From Pelargonium nanum (Eukaryota; Streptophyta; Magnoliopsida; Geraniales; Geraniaceae): a stretch of DNA of 30,248 nucleotides. Where the stretch lies: the NCBI GenBank assembly GCA_036897485.1, contig JAYMTF010000786.1, positions 1 to 30,248 on the forward strand. The letters are read 5' to 3'. Both the position numbers and the translations under genes were made by a program. Below are positions 11,731 to 22,598 of the stretch, in pieces. Under the pieces are notes generated by a model. The model was given only the letters and a program-made list of their open reading frames with translations, was not told the origin of the DNA and did no database searches. Within the stretch, counting starts at the first letter, position 1. Each line of letters begins with the position of its first letter.

Positions 11731-12407
11731 ATGTGTGTTTATCATGTTCATTTAGTAGTGTTTACCAAAATAAGTCATTTGATGTTGTGTCTGTCTATCT
11801 TGTCTTGGATCTTCTTCTACTCTTGTATATGATGATGAAAATTATCTCCTTTTTAAATTGGTTTAGTGACTTTTCCTGAGTTTGTTTAGTATACATCATC
11901 CCCGTACCCACTAGCATTTTATGAGCCAAATTATTTCATCCCGCTCCAACAAAATGAGGGTTGATTCTATTATCTGATATTATCTTCTCTTTGCGAGCTT
12001 AGATAAAATACTTGACGTCTGCTTTTGTCAAAACTATTTTTTTTTTTTTGTGCTTGTTCTTCAATTACAATAATGTTCTTTGCTGTTTTTTTTTTCATTT
12101 CTTCTTAGTACGATTTTTCTTATTATTTAGTTCGCTTGACTCTGACATGCCATCAGTACTTGCAACTACGTCCTCATCCTTCACTCATATCGGGATAATG
12201 TGGGGTATTAAATTATACTTATCAATTTAATAAGAAACAACTTAAATCACATTAATTACTTGCTCTTATAAAATGTTCAATACCTTCAAACAAAATTTAT
12301 AACCAACATTTACATTCACTTGGTAATGTAAACTACTATAGCATACTATATTTGGTCGACCACAGTTAAATATTTGGTCTAGTGCATTTACATATATCTC
12401 ATTTGAA

Positions 12408-12409
<2 letters not shown>

Positions 12410-12440
<31 letters not shown>
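12410..12440 (+). repeat. (ATT)n microsatellite
   Basis: About ten uninterrupted TTA/ATT units lie in AT-rich intergenic DNA. Confidence 0.9.
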
Positions 12441-12441
<1 letters not shown>

Positions 12442-13010
12442 ATTAAAATAGCTTAGAAACGGTCGATCGTAAATGTAGGAGCTTTCAGCCACAATTAAGT
12501 AATTATAACATAAACGAAATGGTCGACTCTTTTGATGATTATGGCCGACTTATGATCAATAGTCTTTCACAAACTATTGATTTTTCTTCACAAATACAAA
12601 TAAATACCTTTATTTAAAATTTTAAGATTAAATGAAGAGTTTAATACTCAATTTAGAGAGCAAAATTTGAATTTTACAACTTAAGGCAGTTAAATGTCGC
12701 GGACAAATACATTATGGAGTTATATATTGTGTATTTGTAAATTGAGTAGTTATACGTATGTATTTGGGTTTGTGAACAAAACCATAGACAATGCTTAACG
12801 ATGTGATTACCCTTTAGATAAAGTTTGTTTCAAAATAAATGTAATTATATCATTTGAAAATGAAAAGTAAGATAATTAATCAATTAATGCACAAATAACC
12901 CTTTGATATTAACAAGTCATTTTTATCTAATCTGTGTTAAAATGTCAAGAGGACACTTGTTACATAACAAACGGTTTGTGAGGACGAGCTTAGCCTTTTC
13001 AGGTGGAGCT

Positions 13011-13018
13011 TATATAAA
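13011..13018 (+). promoter_or_regulatory. TATA box of the IFI44-like gene
   Basis: TATATAAA lies 46 bases upstream of the ATG at 13057. Transcription would start around 13040, leaving a leader of under 20 bases. Confidence 0.55.
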
Positions 13019-13056
13019 CCTCCTCCGATCAATTCACAATTCCATAACTACCAAAA

Positions 13057-16000
13057 ATGGGCGGCGACAGTGTCAACTCTCCTGCTTCCCTCTCTGGTAC
13101 TCGATTCTTCTTCATTCTTCATGGCTTGGCCTTTTGGACTTGTTCCTGAAGAACCTTCACCTTATTTATTTATTTATTTATTTATTTATTATTCAGAAGA
13201 TGAAGATGGATCTTCTTTGGAGCAATCCCAACAATCAGGAACTTCCGATTTTGATGCTGATCAACCCTACCACCGCAGGGCTCATGCTGTTTATTCTCAA
13301 ATCTCTCGCACTTATGACGATTTGCGCGTTTCCACCCACAAATTGAGAGATGCAAAGGCCAAAATTTTGAGGTATTCTTCTCATATTTTCTTCTAAACTC
13401 TAATTTCAAGCTTTGTTTGATTGGTTCTACCATAAATATGTTTCTGTTTCGGAAATGATCTCTGTATTATACTCTGTATCTGTTTTAAGAGTAATATAGT
13501 GTCACAACCCTAATAAGGTAAGTGGATGAACATGTTAGATTATGAAACTATAATTGAACCCTTAAATTTGCAGTTAAAATGGGTTCTTTTAAATTATATA
13601 CTTCATTGGATTGGATGGTTGACTTGCGTTTTCGTATGATCCACTTAATTTGATCGAATAAGAACTGTCGTTAGGTCATGACTTTGCTATATTACAGATA
13701 TAAACCTGGGGCATGGATAGAGATGGTGGGTGGAACAGATATAAGAGATTATGATGTACCAAAGACGACATCTCTCTTACTCATCGGTCCTACAGGATCT
13801 GGAAAGAGCAGTCTTATCAATTACATTTCGAAGGTGTTTGAAGATGACGAGTTTGCACCGGAGAGAGCCCAAGTGTCATGTATATGATGTTATGATATCT
13901 GATATCTGAAGCAATATGTTGTGGATCACAACATGTATGCTCTATATTCTTTTGTTTACTTTCACCCTGTATGTTGATTTTGTATGCCAGATAATTCTTC
14001 TTCCGGAGATGGGACATACTTTCTACAGGAGTATATGATACCAACAGGATCGACTTCTTTCTGTCTCTATGACACCCGTAGCTTATCTGATGATTTTTTC
14101 AAGAACATCCGAATGTTAAGAAATTGGATGACGGGAGGTGTTAGACATGGGGAACTAATTATCAGGTATGGATCTTCAATTTTACATGTTTTATCCTTTT
14201 TTCCTCTCCTTTTGGCAGGTATTCAATTTTACCTACCCTGGATATGGGACTCCTGTAATTTCCAAATTAGGGATTCAGATAGTTCAAGTTTGAGGACAAG
14301 AATGAAATGTAAAGCTCGCCAGAGCGGCCATCTCTCTAGCAAAAAGAGAATGGTCAATTTTGTTATCTTTGTCGTCAATGGGCTTTCGGTTCTGAAATCC
14401 ATGGGAAGTGATGATGAAGCTGCGGTACAGCACACAAAAATGATGGCTAAGATCTTCAACTGCCCATATTTGTCATTTAAAGGTAGCTACATTAATCTTC
14501 ACTACCATGAACATAGTAGTGATTACTAGTATTGATCTTTATAGAAAATTCAACTTAGTTTAGCTTTTTCTTTATTATTTCTTCCAATTACTATTTACTT
14601 TTTCTTTGATCTGGGGGCTCAGTAAGCAGAGCTCACTTATTTTGGTGTTGACCAATTGAAGTTAATTTTTCCATTTTCATCATTTTGCAGATGACAAGCC
14701 TGCTGTTGTTGTTACTCATGGCGACCTGCTTTCGGTTTCTGATCGTACCCGCATCCGTGTCCATTTGGGAGACCTGCTGGGTATTCTACCTACAAAACAA
14801 ATTTTTGACATCCCAGGTGATATTTTCTTGTATTTCAACAATGACTTGGTTTTTAATATCTACTCTCATATTAAATAATTTCTATGATCAACCCCAGCGG
14901 TTGCAGACTGCTGTAATCCAGTTACGGAGTTGGCAGTGGTTGAAATGTTGCGATATTCACTCGAACATGCTGATAGAAATTTACCTCACAAAAACTGGAG
15001 AAAAGAAAAGGTTTGGTCTGTACTTTGAGGTCTAATATTCAATTTCTTTTTAGCTCACTGGTTATCATAGTGGAGTTTGATTCTTGGAACTTCTTATGCT
15101 TTATCTGATTTGCAAATTTTTCCTGAAATTTTATTCAATTTATAGTGTTTGTTCCGTAGATAAATGTTTTTACAGCCCCTATGTCCTAAAATGAGTGTCC
15201 ACTTTCCTTATTGGTTGATTAGTTATGTATGAATTACCAATAATATCCCTAAGCTAAGTTAGTTAGAACTTAGAAACCTTGAGTATGTTATAACTAGAGC
15301 ACATGAGGAGGGTATAAGGGGGAAAGTCCCATCCATATAATCCTTAATTTTCACAAAATGGGTAAGTGGACACTTATTTTGGAATAAAGGGAGTATAGTG
15401 TGATTGCTTGTGCTAAGTTTGTTGGTTGGTTTAATGAGTAGATTTAACCTCAATTGCCCTTCTTTCTACTGGATCTTGAGGGTAGCTAGATCATCTCATA
15501 TTCATTTTATTTCCTTCTGTCCTTGCCTTCTTTTCTTTTGCTCTTTCTCATTTCTATTATTGCCTTGTTTTCTTTTGCTCCTTCTCATTTCTATTATTTT
15601 TGTTCATTGCTTTTGCCTTTTTTGAGATAAATTTGAGACTTCATATTGGATACAGGAAATATGATCATGTATAAATCAGGGAGGACAAGAATAATTATAC
15701 CATTGGGATCTTGGCCAATCCTCGTGCATTATAATGCTAATCAGTTTTACTTTGATAGTCACTAAATCTTACTTAGGTAGCGTTTCGATTAAAAAAAATT
15801 GTTCAAGAATGGAAATGAGAATGAGATTTCCATTCTTCATGAAAATGACTTTGGAATGGGAATCCTTTCCCCATTTCCATTTCAAAATTCTTAATCCAAA
15901 CCTCTTGATGAAGTCCATTCGCCACTGAAATGTCAGTTACCTCAAAAGGTATATCATTGTATCAGCCGACTCTGTGGGGCTTATTTTTCTTATCATTAAT

Positions 16001-16324
16001 AACTTACAAATGCAAGCTCACTACTTGTGAAGTTGGTTAAGGGCTTTTTCTTCCTCTCCCTATTGTGATGTGCTGACAACAAGTTTCATGCAGGTTTGTT
16101 GGGCGTCCCTGCAAGGAGTTATATTCGCTATAATTGTACTGGGGATTGCCATTATTGCAGCCCTCACCTGTCGAGCCAAACCCTACGTTGGCCCAATGCC
16201 CGAGCCAGAAGCCAAACCCTATTTTGGCCCAATGCCCGAGCCAGAAGCCAAACCCTATTTCGGTCCTATGCCCGAGCCAGGACCTCACATAGACTGGCAT
16301 ACAATTCGACACTTGTGGAGATAA
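13057..16324 (+). CDS. IFI44-like P-loop GTPase-like protein with C-terminal membrane segment
   Basis: Exons 13057-13096, 13197-13371, 13698-13879, 13991-14165, 14271-14482, 14691-14816, 14898-15010 and 16094-16324 join in frame to 417 residues. The Walker A/G1 motif GPTGSGKSS is at 102-110. A G3-like DTRS is at 160-163, where the usual DxxG glycine is Ser. A G4-like THGD is at 270-273, comparable to the THxD of animal IFI44 and IFI44L. Order and spacing of these motifs resemble the IFI44 family; this is remembered family knowledge, not a search. Residues 1-37 are acidic and Ser/Gln-rich. Residues 349-366 are a strong hydrophobic helix, followed by three tandem proline-rich 12-residue units (369-404) and a short tail. 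A C-terminally anchored, cytosol-facing GTPase is one reading. The exon 5 acceptor at 14269-14270 is the least certain junction: an earlier AG would bring a stop into frame. The function of plant members is unknown to me. Confidence 0.82.
13163..13193 (+). repeat. (ATTT)7 microsatellite at the intron 1 acceptor
   Basis: A TTTA/ATTT tetranucleotide run abuts the acceptor ATTCAG at 13191-13196. The intron (13097-13196) is only 100 bases long. Confidence 0.9.
15171..15395. mobile_element. Stowaway-like MITE in intron 7 of the IFI44-like gene
   Basis: This 225-bp element has imperfect terminal inverted repeats of about 35 bases. The left end carries AAAATGAGTGTCCACTT, and the reverse complement of the right end carries AAAATAAGTGTCCACTT. 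The right end is GGGAGTA, and both ends are bounded by TA. Internal DNA (GAATTACCAATAATATCCCTA) matches the reverse complement of the FKBP intron 2 element. Confidence 0.8.
15781..15902. mobile_element. Short inverted-repeat element, probable MITE
   Basis: The left end GTTTCGATTAAAAA and a following AATGGAAATGAGAATG pair with the reverse complement of the right end (GTTTGGATTAAG, AAATGGAAATGGGG). The element is about 120 bp, also inside intron 7. It resembles the common plant MITEs built on GGAATGGGAATGG motifs. The superfamily is not determined. Confidence 0.5.
16202..16280 (+). repeat. In-frame 36-bp tandem repeat coding for a proline-rich unit
   Basis: Just under two and a half near-identical 36-base units in the DNA correspond to three protein copies of AKPY(V/F)GPMPEPE, the last with a diverged end. 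The copies differ mainly at third positions and V/F. They lie in the last exon of the IFI44-like gene. Confidence 0.85.
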
Positions 16325-16601
16325 ACTAGTCACCACCCAGCAGTGACTCTCTTGAAGATTTACTTATGTTTTGTGGAACTGTGCTGGTGTGGTGTATGTA
16401 CATATATTCGTGTTTTGTTGAGACTTAGACATGACTTGCATTGGTATAGAAATGCTATTAGTTTCCTCAAAAACGAACCAAAGCGAATAAGGAATCCAGT
16501 CAGGCTTGACCATGCCTACCGGGATCCTGCTACTGTCGTAGGCCTAGCAAGGACGCCTACACAACCGTGGTTAATGAACACAGTCCAATCTTGCGGTAAT
16601 T

Positions 16602-16716
16602 GGTTTAGATTCAGCTAGTAATTCTCCACAGTTTTTCAATTGATCATATCCAAACCTCGCGAATCAGTTTAAGATTCAGCTAGTAATTCTCTGCAGGTTT
16701 TTCAACTGATCATATT
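16602..16716 (+). repeat. Pair of 50-bp direct repeats
   Basis: Copy 1 (16602-16651) and copy 2 (16666-16716) share AGATTCAGCTAGTAATTCTC and then a TTTTTCAA(T/C)TGATCATAT segment. Small indels separate them. The pair is probably a local duplication in the 3' untranslated region. Confidence 0.8.
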
Positions 16717-17109
16717 CTCTACATTAATTCTCGACACAAATTTTAGTACACCGCTCCCGTTCACTTAACTCGTGTTTTCTTTTATAACTTAAGAGTTGTA
16801 TCATCCTTCTTTTCACTAGGTATGTAAATAAGATTTACACGTTTAATTCGATATTCACCGCCAAACGGAGATCAAAAAGCATTATTCAACCAACCGAAGC
16901 AAATTGAGCATCTCTTTTAAATGAAATGAACCTATTCTCTTGTATTTGTATTATGAGAACCAGATTTTTCAGAGTTTCATCTTGCATGAAAGCAGCCCAT
17001 ATTTGCAGATTTTTACACTGCCAAAATTAATACGAAGAATTAATATGTTATGTAAGATGCACTTCAAAACTGTTAAATCTAACACTTTTAGACACATTGA
17101 AAAAACATC

Positions 17110-17177
17110 TACTCCCTCGCCTCAAAATAAATATCTTGAATCTATTTTGAAACACTTATTTTATGACGAACGGAGTA
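17110..17177. mobile_element. 68-bp miniature with Stowaway-like ends
   Basis: The left half TACTCCCTCGCCTCAAAATA and the right half, whose reverse complement begins TACTCCGTTCGTCATAAAAT, form terminal inverted repeats with almost no interior. The outer TA and CTCC match Stowaway ends. It is probably an extreme internal-deletion derivative. Confidence 0.65.
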
Positions 17178-17449
17178 GTTGTTATTTGTCATTCTATAAT
17201 GTGTGGAACGTCAAAATAAAACGGGTCATCACCAAACAGTCTATCCAGTATTGGTTCGAGTAAATAATTACATGCACAAGGGTCTGTTACCAAACTAGTA
17301 CATTTTACCAATCCTGATCTGCACAAAAATAAATACTTGGCTTCAACAGTAGCATTAGTGATTCTATTTCCACTTACTTGGTAACAGATAGAGATGCAAC
17401 CACTTCAATCATGAATAAGGCAGTATTGAGCAACATTCCAACCAACCAT

Positions 17450-20400
17450 CTACGATCTCGAAGGTAGCTTGTTGAAAGCGGCATTGATTCTGTCATCTGT
17501 GATCATTCTGTGGTTTTCATAAAAATCCAGTATCTCCATGGAGATGTTTTTTACCTATCAAAATATAGATTATTATTCACAAATTCAGGTTGTCAATAAA
17601 TAAAGCACATGTAGAATTTGATGCAAACATTTAAACTACAATTATGCTCATTGAACTCCATTGCAATTGTCTAACTTCTTGGAGCATACTTCGTGTTATA
17701 GGGTTGTGTCACCGTATATATAATAGAACAGAATAGAATATGGTTTAAAGATGGATGACTGATACTTGACACGGTGCGTCTTCCACTATTAGCAGACCAC
17801 CACTTCCTTGCAAGAAGGATTTTTCTTTTTAATATAGTTACCAATGACATTCAATCCGAATGTGTGACGAGGAATGTGACACTTCAGTCTCGATAAGTAT
17901 GGTAATAAAACTTGAAAACTCGTGAGGAAACATTGATACTGGTTAGCATCAAGCTCGTTCAATTTGTGGGAATAGGTTTGGGGCTTTCTATGGCATACCC
18001 ATAATGTAATTAACATGCAATGCATTGGGTACACATTAGGCATCTTCATTTTCTGTCCAAGATTATAAAACATATTATTTTGAACCTTCACTGATTATAA
18101 GGGAAATAAGCACCGAGCAGGACTAAAACAATTTAGTTTATACAACTCACCACATTCATGTCGACCTGGAGCTCTTCAAACCAAGCAGTAGTGTCTTTCT
18201 CTTTGTATACACTACCAATGTATATGCAAGCTAATGCAATCAAATGAGGAGGATGTATGAGAATAAGGTCCATCTTGTAAGTATCATTCACAAGTCCCCT
18301 GTGATTTTAAAAATGCCAGGGGTAAATCAATCCTCACAATTCAAAAATAATAAAAAAATTATAACAATAAACGAAAATATGGCTCACTGTGATCTGCAAA
18401 ATTATATACTAGGCTAGACAAACGGAAAAGGCCTAGTTTCCAGGATCTATATGGTAAGCATGTGCAGAGATGTCCTATAAATTGGTGCTTACTGCCCAAG
18501 GCTAACAATTTGTGGTGTCTATGGGGGCAGTACTCTGCTACTCGATGGCCATAGCTCTGATCTTTGACACCAGAGCTATATTTGTTTCCCATCTTGTAGG
18601 TGTCCTTCAAAGTCCCCCGCACAACTGGAGTTAGTTTCTCAATACGACTATACAAAAGATAGCTAGGGCATGTAAGAAAGAAAGAGAGGAACCATCGTGT
18701 AGGTGTCTTTCATAAGTCCCCCGCACAACTGGAGTTAGTTTCTCAAAACGACTATACAAAAGATAACTAGAGCGTGTAAGAAAGAGAGGAAAATAAAAAA
18801 GACGTGCTGAGAGATGTGTCGCCAAAACAACTTTGGAAAGTTGACGAACTCTTACCAAACCAATTGAGTCATGTTCATATCACTCATGCCAGCATCCTGT
18901 AGCAACCTGCCGGATAGAAAGAATAAAAACATTACTTGAGATGAAACTGAAAGAATAAAATATGTCATGATTCATGAAGGGGCAGACTTGAGTACACGGT
19001 GCAAGGAAAGTGGTAAAATACTTCCACATTAACTGTCCGCTGTTTAAAATGTATGCTTCAAATTAATTACCCAATTCTGTTATTGGGTTCGCAATAATAT
19101 CCTTTAAATAAGTTATAGTAAGGATACAAAAAGTAACTCGATCACTAAAAAAACATTCCTAATGTCAGCAAAAAGTCAACACGATGTTATTCAGATTAGA
19201 GTGTTCAGTACTCAACATTTGTTAGGTTATGCTGAAGTGGTGAACTGAATTCAATTCCTAAAGTCATTACACAGAACCACATGGGAATCTTCGTTACATT
19301 GACTTGAATAATCATCCAGGTTTAGACACATTGACAGAGATCAAGGTATATCACTAGAACTTAATGTAAAATGTTGGCTAATTGGTATTGGCGTACCAGT
19401 CAATAACAGATACTAATCAAATCCAACATTTACATGCATCGTAGTTGATACCGAATAGCAAACAATAATCATGAGATGACAAGCAGAGCAAAATAATTGG
19501 AAAAAGAAAAGCGGTACAGAAAAGAAGATGGAAAAGGCAGACTAAGGAGTGGATAAAAATTTATCCACCATTAATCAAGGTGGGAGGGGAAGGATGTCGT
19601 AACCATTATCCGCACAAGTGAGATACAAAGAAACCCTTCCATCCCTCAAATTCCATCAGTCACAAAAGAAAGCTGCAGATACATAACATAAACCACTGAG
19701 GGGGGTAAAACAAAATACTTACTGAGACAATGAACGATATGGATGGAAGACAACCAAATAATAGTTGAGAGCCTCTAAAACTTTCATCTCCATTTCAAGT
19801 ATATCTTTGATCTCGTATCTGTACTTTTCATCAGAGTCTGCACAGTAAAATTCTCATCACTTCAAACGCTAAACAGACACCAATAACCAAACTTTGTGGA
19901 AAATCAAACAAGTAATTCATCAGGTTTAGTAATATATGATTACATAATTTTTTTATGTAGAACGCAAGAAGCCTGGCCTGCACAGTGCTTTCTTCTGCTT
20001 TTGATGCCAAATACAAGCAGGTTGGAGCTACAAGACGCGGATCATATTCTGTCATGCTCTTTCTGAAAGCAGAGAAGGAATTAAAACATAGTAATGATAC
20101 TGGGCTTAAAAGCCATTAGAGCAATTTGGTAAAAAAAAAAGTAAAACAACAATTTCATGTCATCATTCAAAATGAAGAGGTCAAAAAGTATACACAGAAA
20201 GAGAAAGAGAGAGATAAACACATAAATTAAAAGAAAGAGGAACCAAAATGGAAATTCTGTTCTTTCAAATCTAATGTGCAGCTTCAAGAAATTGAAGCAA
20301 CATAAATCATCAATCAACCAGCAGATTAAGAAGATAAAAACAATGCCCGGGCCCAAAGGATCATAAGGTTTCTATAATCATATAGATTGGGAAAAGCTAA

Positions 20401-22598
20401 AGAGTGCCCCATGGGCATTTGTTATAAATTATGATGCAATAGAATACAGAATAGTACATTAGCTGTCTCTGTTTTAGGATTAAGAAGAAGAAAAAAAGTG
20501 CAACAGTTACATTCTTTCCCTAAAGTGCAAAAACAAGATGCATAAACCTGAAGACAGTTGCACCTTCACTGGTACCTAAGGGCACTTATTAGCTTTACCA
20601 ATATAGATTCCAATATCTCAAGAAATCATCTCAGGTATGAGATCTATTAGTTGCAGAATCTTTCAAGAAGCCTCATCCTTTATTTACAAGAATATCAAAC
20701 TATTTCTCGGATCTAAGTGAAAAACATTTAAGCATAACTAAATAAGTCCATAACCATAATAGAATACCGCTGCTTTGAATCACTAACTTAGCATTTTCTT
20801 TTCACCAAACGGAATTATATAATATACCTGGTGTAAACACGTCTCATATATGTAACTGCAGTGGCTACAACCCTGAAAAACAACCAGCATATTAGAAGTC
20901 GTATTTATTAGTGAAAGCTAATCAAAGTAAATTTGTCTTCAACAAATTACAATACAATAAAAACCCACATATAACAAAGTGCTAATGAGTTCCTATCAAA
21001 CTTTACTCCAACCCAAGGACTTAAGCTATTAGGTAGTATATCAAATGGTCTCAAACAGCACATTCTTTCTATGGGGATACTTTAACACTCCCTCTCATAG
21101 TCTCATATGCAAGTCAAACAACACAATGGGCCCGGCAAATGGACCTAGAAGAAACAAAGACGAAACACAAACTGGTCACTAAGCTTAAGCCAAACCAGCT
21201 ATGATATCATGTTAACTTTACTCCCACCAAAAATCTTATCCTATTAGGTGGAGGGGCCAACTAGTATATCAAGTTGTTTTCAAACTTCGCGTTCGTTCAA
21301 TGTGGAATACTTTAATAGTTCCCATATCACATAAAAGATTTATAGTAGTAATGAAAATCTTATATATATATATATCAACAACGAACAATTTATGTTGCCA
21401 TCTAGACAGAAATTAAACTATACCACAAAATTAACAATGACCATAGGTGAGTAACTGTAGACAGCAATAAAAATACAATCTTCCAAGAAGCAAGCGAATT
21501 AGTAATTTAAGAGAACATATCCATGGCATTTATACATAGGGTGCAGGCATGGCAACATGCGCCACTAGCTCTCAAGCAATACGAAAAAAATAACAGCTTA
21601 AGCCATGGTTCTAACATAAATGCGAGTAGAATGCCTGATCCTGAAGGCTCCATTATTTCTCAGGTCAACACCAATCAAGAGGTCACAAAACATCTGATAC
21701 CAATTACTCCAATAATACAAGTGATAAAGACTAAATTCAAACTTTGTACAAATAATAAATCCTATCTATCAAAAAGCAGAGGAGTGCAACGAAATGCAAA
21801 CAAGATAATCTATTAGTAAAAACCTAGAAAATGAAAACAAGTGAAGAGAATGCATTCAAACCTTTGCCTCACTTTGACATGTTGAGCCAGTTTCATTATA
21901 TCTGATTAATGAAAAAGAAAGCAAATTATACATGTAATGTGGGAGAAGAAATAGAGGCAAATGTGTCAACTGGTTCTATAATTGATTATTGATTCTATCT
22001 AACAATAAATCAACTAACTTTAACAGTTCATATCAACAAACATAATAATCTACAAACTCAAATGCTAAAATCTACAACCATATAAAAGTAGCATGAATTA
22101 AAATAATTCCCTCAAAATTTCCAAAATGGAGTCAAAAAGAGGTTTTTAAATGGAGAAACCAGAGAGAGATCCAGATTAGGAATCAAAGTAAAGCACTATG
22201 CTGTCAACTGTTCAAAAACTAAAATATACACAAACCCAGGTGACAGATTTAAGAATTAAAACATTACTTCTCAAACCAATAAAAATGAATTGAAACATGC
22301 CAAAACCCAGATGAGACAATCCAATTAAAATTCAGTTAGGAAAATAAAAGAAGATGGTGAGTACAATTGGCCATGTGCATCTTGATGAGCTTGAACTCAT
22401 CGAGGGTCAAGCCCTTCTCTTTATCAAGTGGGTTCACCACATCCACCTCTTCCTGGTCCAGAAGCTGCTTGCTGCATAACCAACCAAAACCAATGAATCA
22501 ATAAAAAAAACACAGCCAAAGCGATTAAAGAAGAAAATACAAAGAGGGTGAGATACTGAAGCGTACAAGTGAGACGATGTCCAGAAATTGGAAGCCAT
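17450..22598 (-). CDS. CYCC1: Cyclin C (CDK8-partner cyclin, Mediator kinase module)
   Basis: Nine minus-strand exons: 22567-22598, 22365-22471, 21862-21901, 20828-20872, 19944-20062, 19723-19837, 18856-18906, 18151-18298 and 17450-17554. They join to 253 residues, the length of Arabidopsis CYCC1;1. All introns are GT-AG. The protein begins MASNFWTSSHFKQLLDQEEV. The first cyclin fold, about 40-145, contains MTEYDPRLVAPTCLYLASKA with the family's conserved basic and acidic contacts. The second fold, about 150-240, includes NDTYKMDLILIHPPHLIAL. The end reads INAAFNKLPSRS. Cyclin C binds CDK8 and regulates RNA polymerase II transcription in the nucleus. Intron 3 carries a pair of transposon-related repeats, and intron 7 carries decayed copies of exon 8's start. 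The gene converges on the IFI44-like gene. No clear TATA box precedes the start. Confidence 0.95.
18589..18793 (-). repeat. Two-copy tandem repeat with exon 8 echoes in cyclin C intron 7
   Basis: Two units of about 100 bp (18591-18693 and 18694-18793) are about 90% alike. On the gene's strand each ends with a stretch resembling the first 29 bases of exon 8. The stretch in 18589-18618 aligns with GGGACTTGTGAATGATACTT and the following ACAAGATGG with about three differences and one gap. That in 18692-18722 has about five differences. The true acceptor AG is absent; the matching place reads GCGG. Confidence 0.75.
21000..21323. repeat. Pair of transposon-related repeats in cyclin C intron 3
   Basis: Copies at about 21000-21094 and 21216-21323 share CTTTACTCC, CTATTAGGT, TAGTATATCAA and an ATACTTTAA end. 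Just before copy 2, AGCTATGATATCATGTTAA resembles the reverse complement of a Copia primer-binding region (GCTCTGATACCA). They are probably fragments of a retroelement common in plants; I see no coding sequence. Confidence 0.55.

Larger units (their letters stand above)
11731..13056. other. Intergenic region between ceQORH and the P-loop protein gene
   Basis: The ceQORH 3' region comes first. Poly(T) tracts lie near 12038-12050 and 12086-12095. From about 12240 the DNA is very AT-rich, with an ATT microsatellite at about 12410-12440. Several GGTCGA/GGCCGA motifs lie between 12350 and 12550. No coding gene is supported; the open frames here lack family resemblance. Confidence 0.5.
16325..17449. 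other. Convergent 3' regions of the IFI44-like and cyclin C genes
   Basis: No gene is supported. The first 300 bases are probably 3' untranslated DNA of the plus-strand gene. The interval holds a direct repeat pair (about 16602-16651 and 16666-16716) and a 68-bp inverted-repeat miniature at 17110-17177. Open frames at 16343-16618 and 16940-17263 have no recognisable similarity; the second runs through the miniature element. Confidence 0.5.

Noticed and set aside
11355-11751. Antisense open frames over ceQORH exon 4
   Set aside because: They are shadows of the real exon, with no recognisable protein features.
13984-14529. 181-residue frame spanning IFI44-like exons 4 and 5
   Set aside because: It bridges an intron whose translated sequence does not resemble the flanking domain. 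Splicing at 14166-14270 keeps the phase and removes the odd insert.
16343-16618. 91-codon frame after the IFI44-like stop
   Set aside because: It has no homology that I recognise and most likely lies in 3' untranslated DNA.
18359-18858. Two minus-strand frames in cyclin C intron 7 sharing an EKLTPVVRGT segment
   Set aside because: Their similarity comes from the tandem repeat and exon 8 echoes. They lack starts in context and are interrupted relative to the cyclin frame.
20081-20356. Minus-strand hydrophobic frame in cyclin C intron 4
   Set aside because: It is a low-complexity Phe/Leu translation of A-rich intron DNA.
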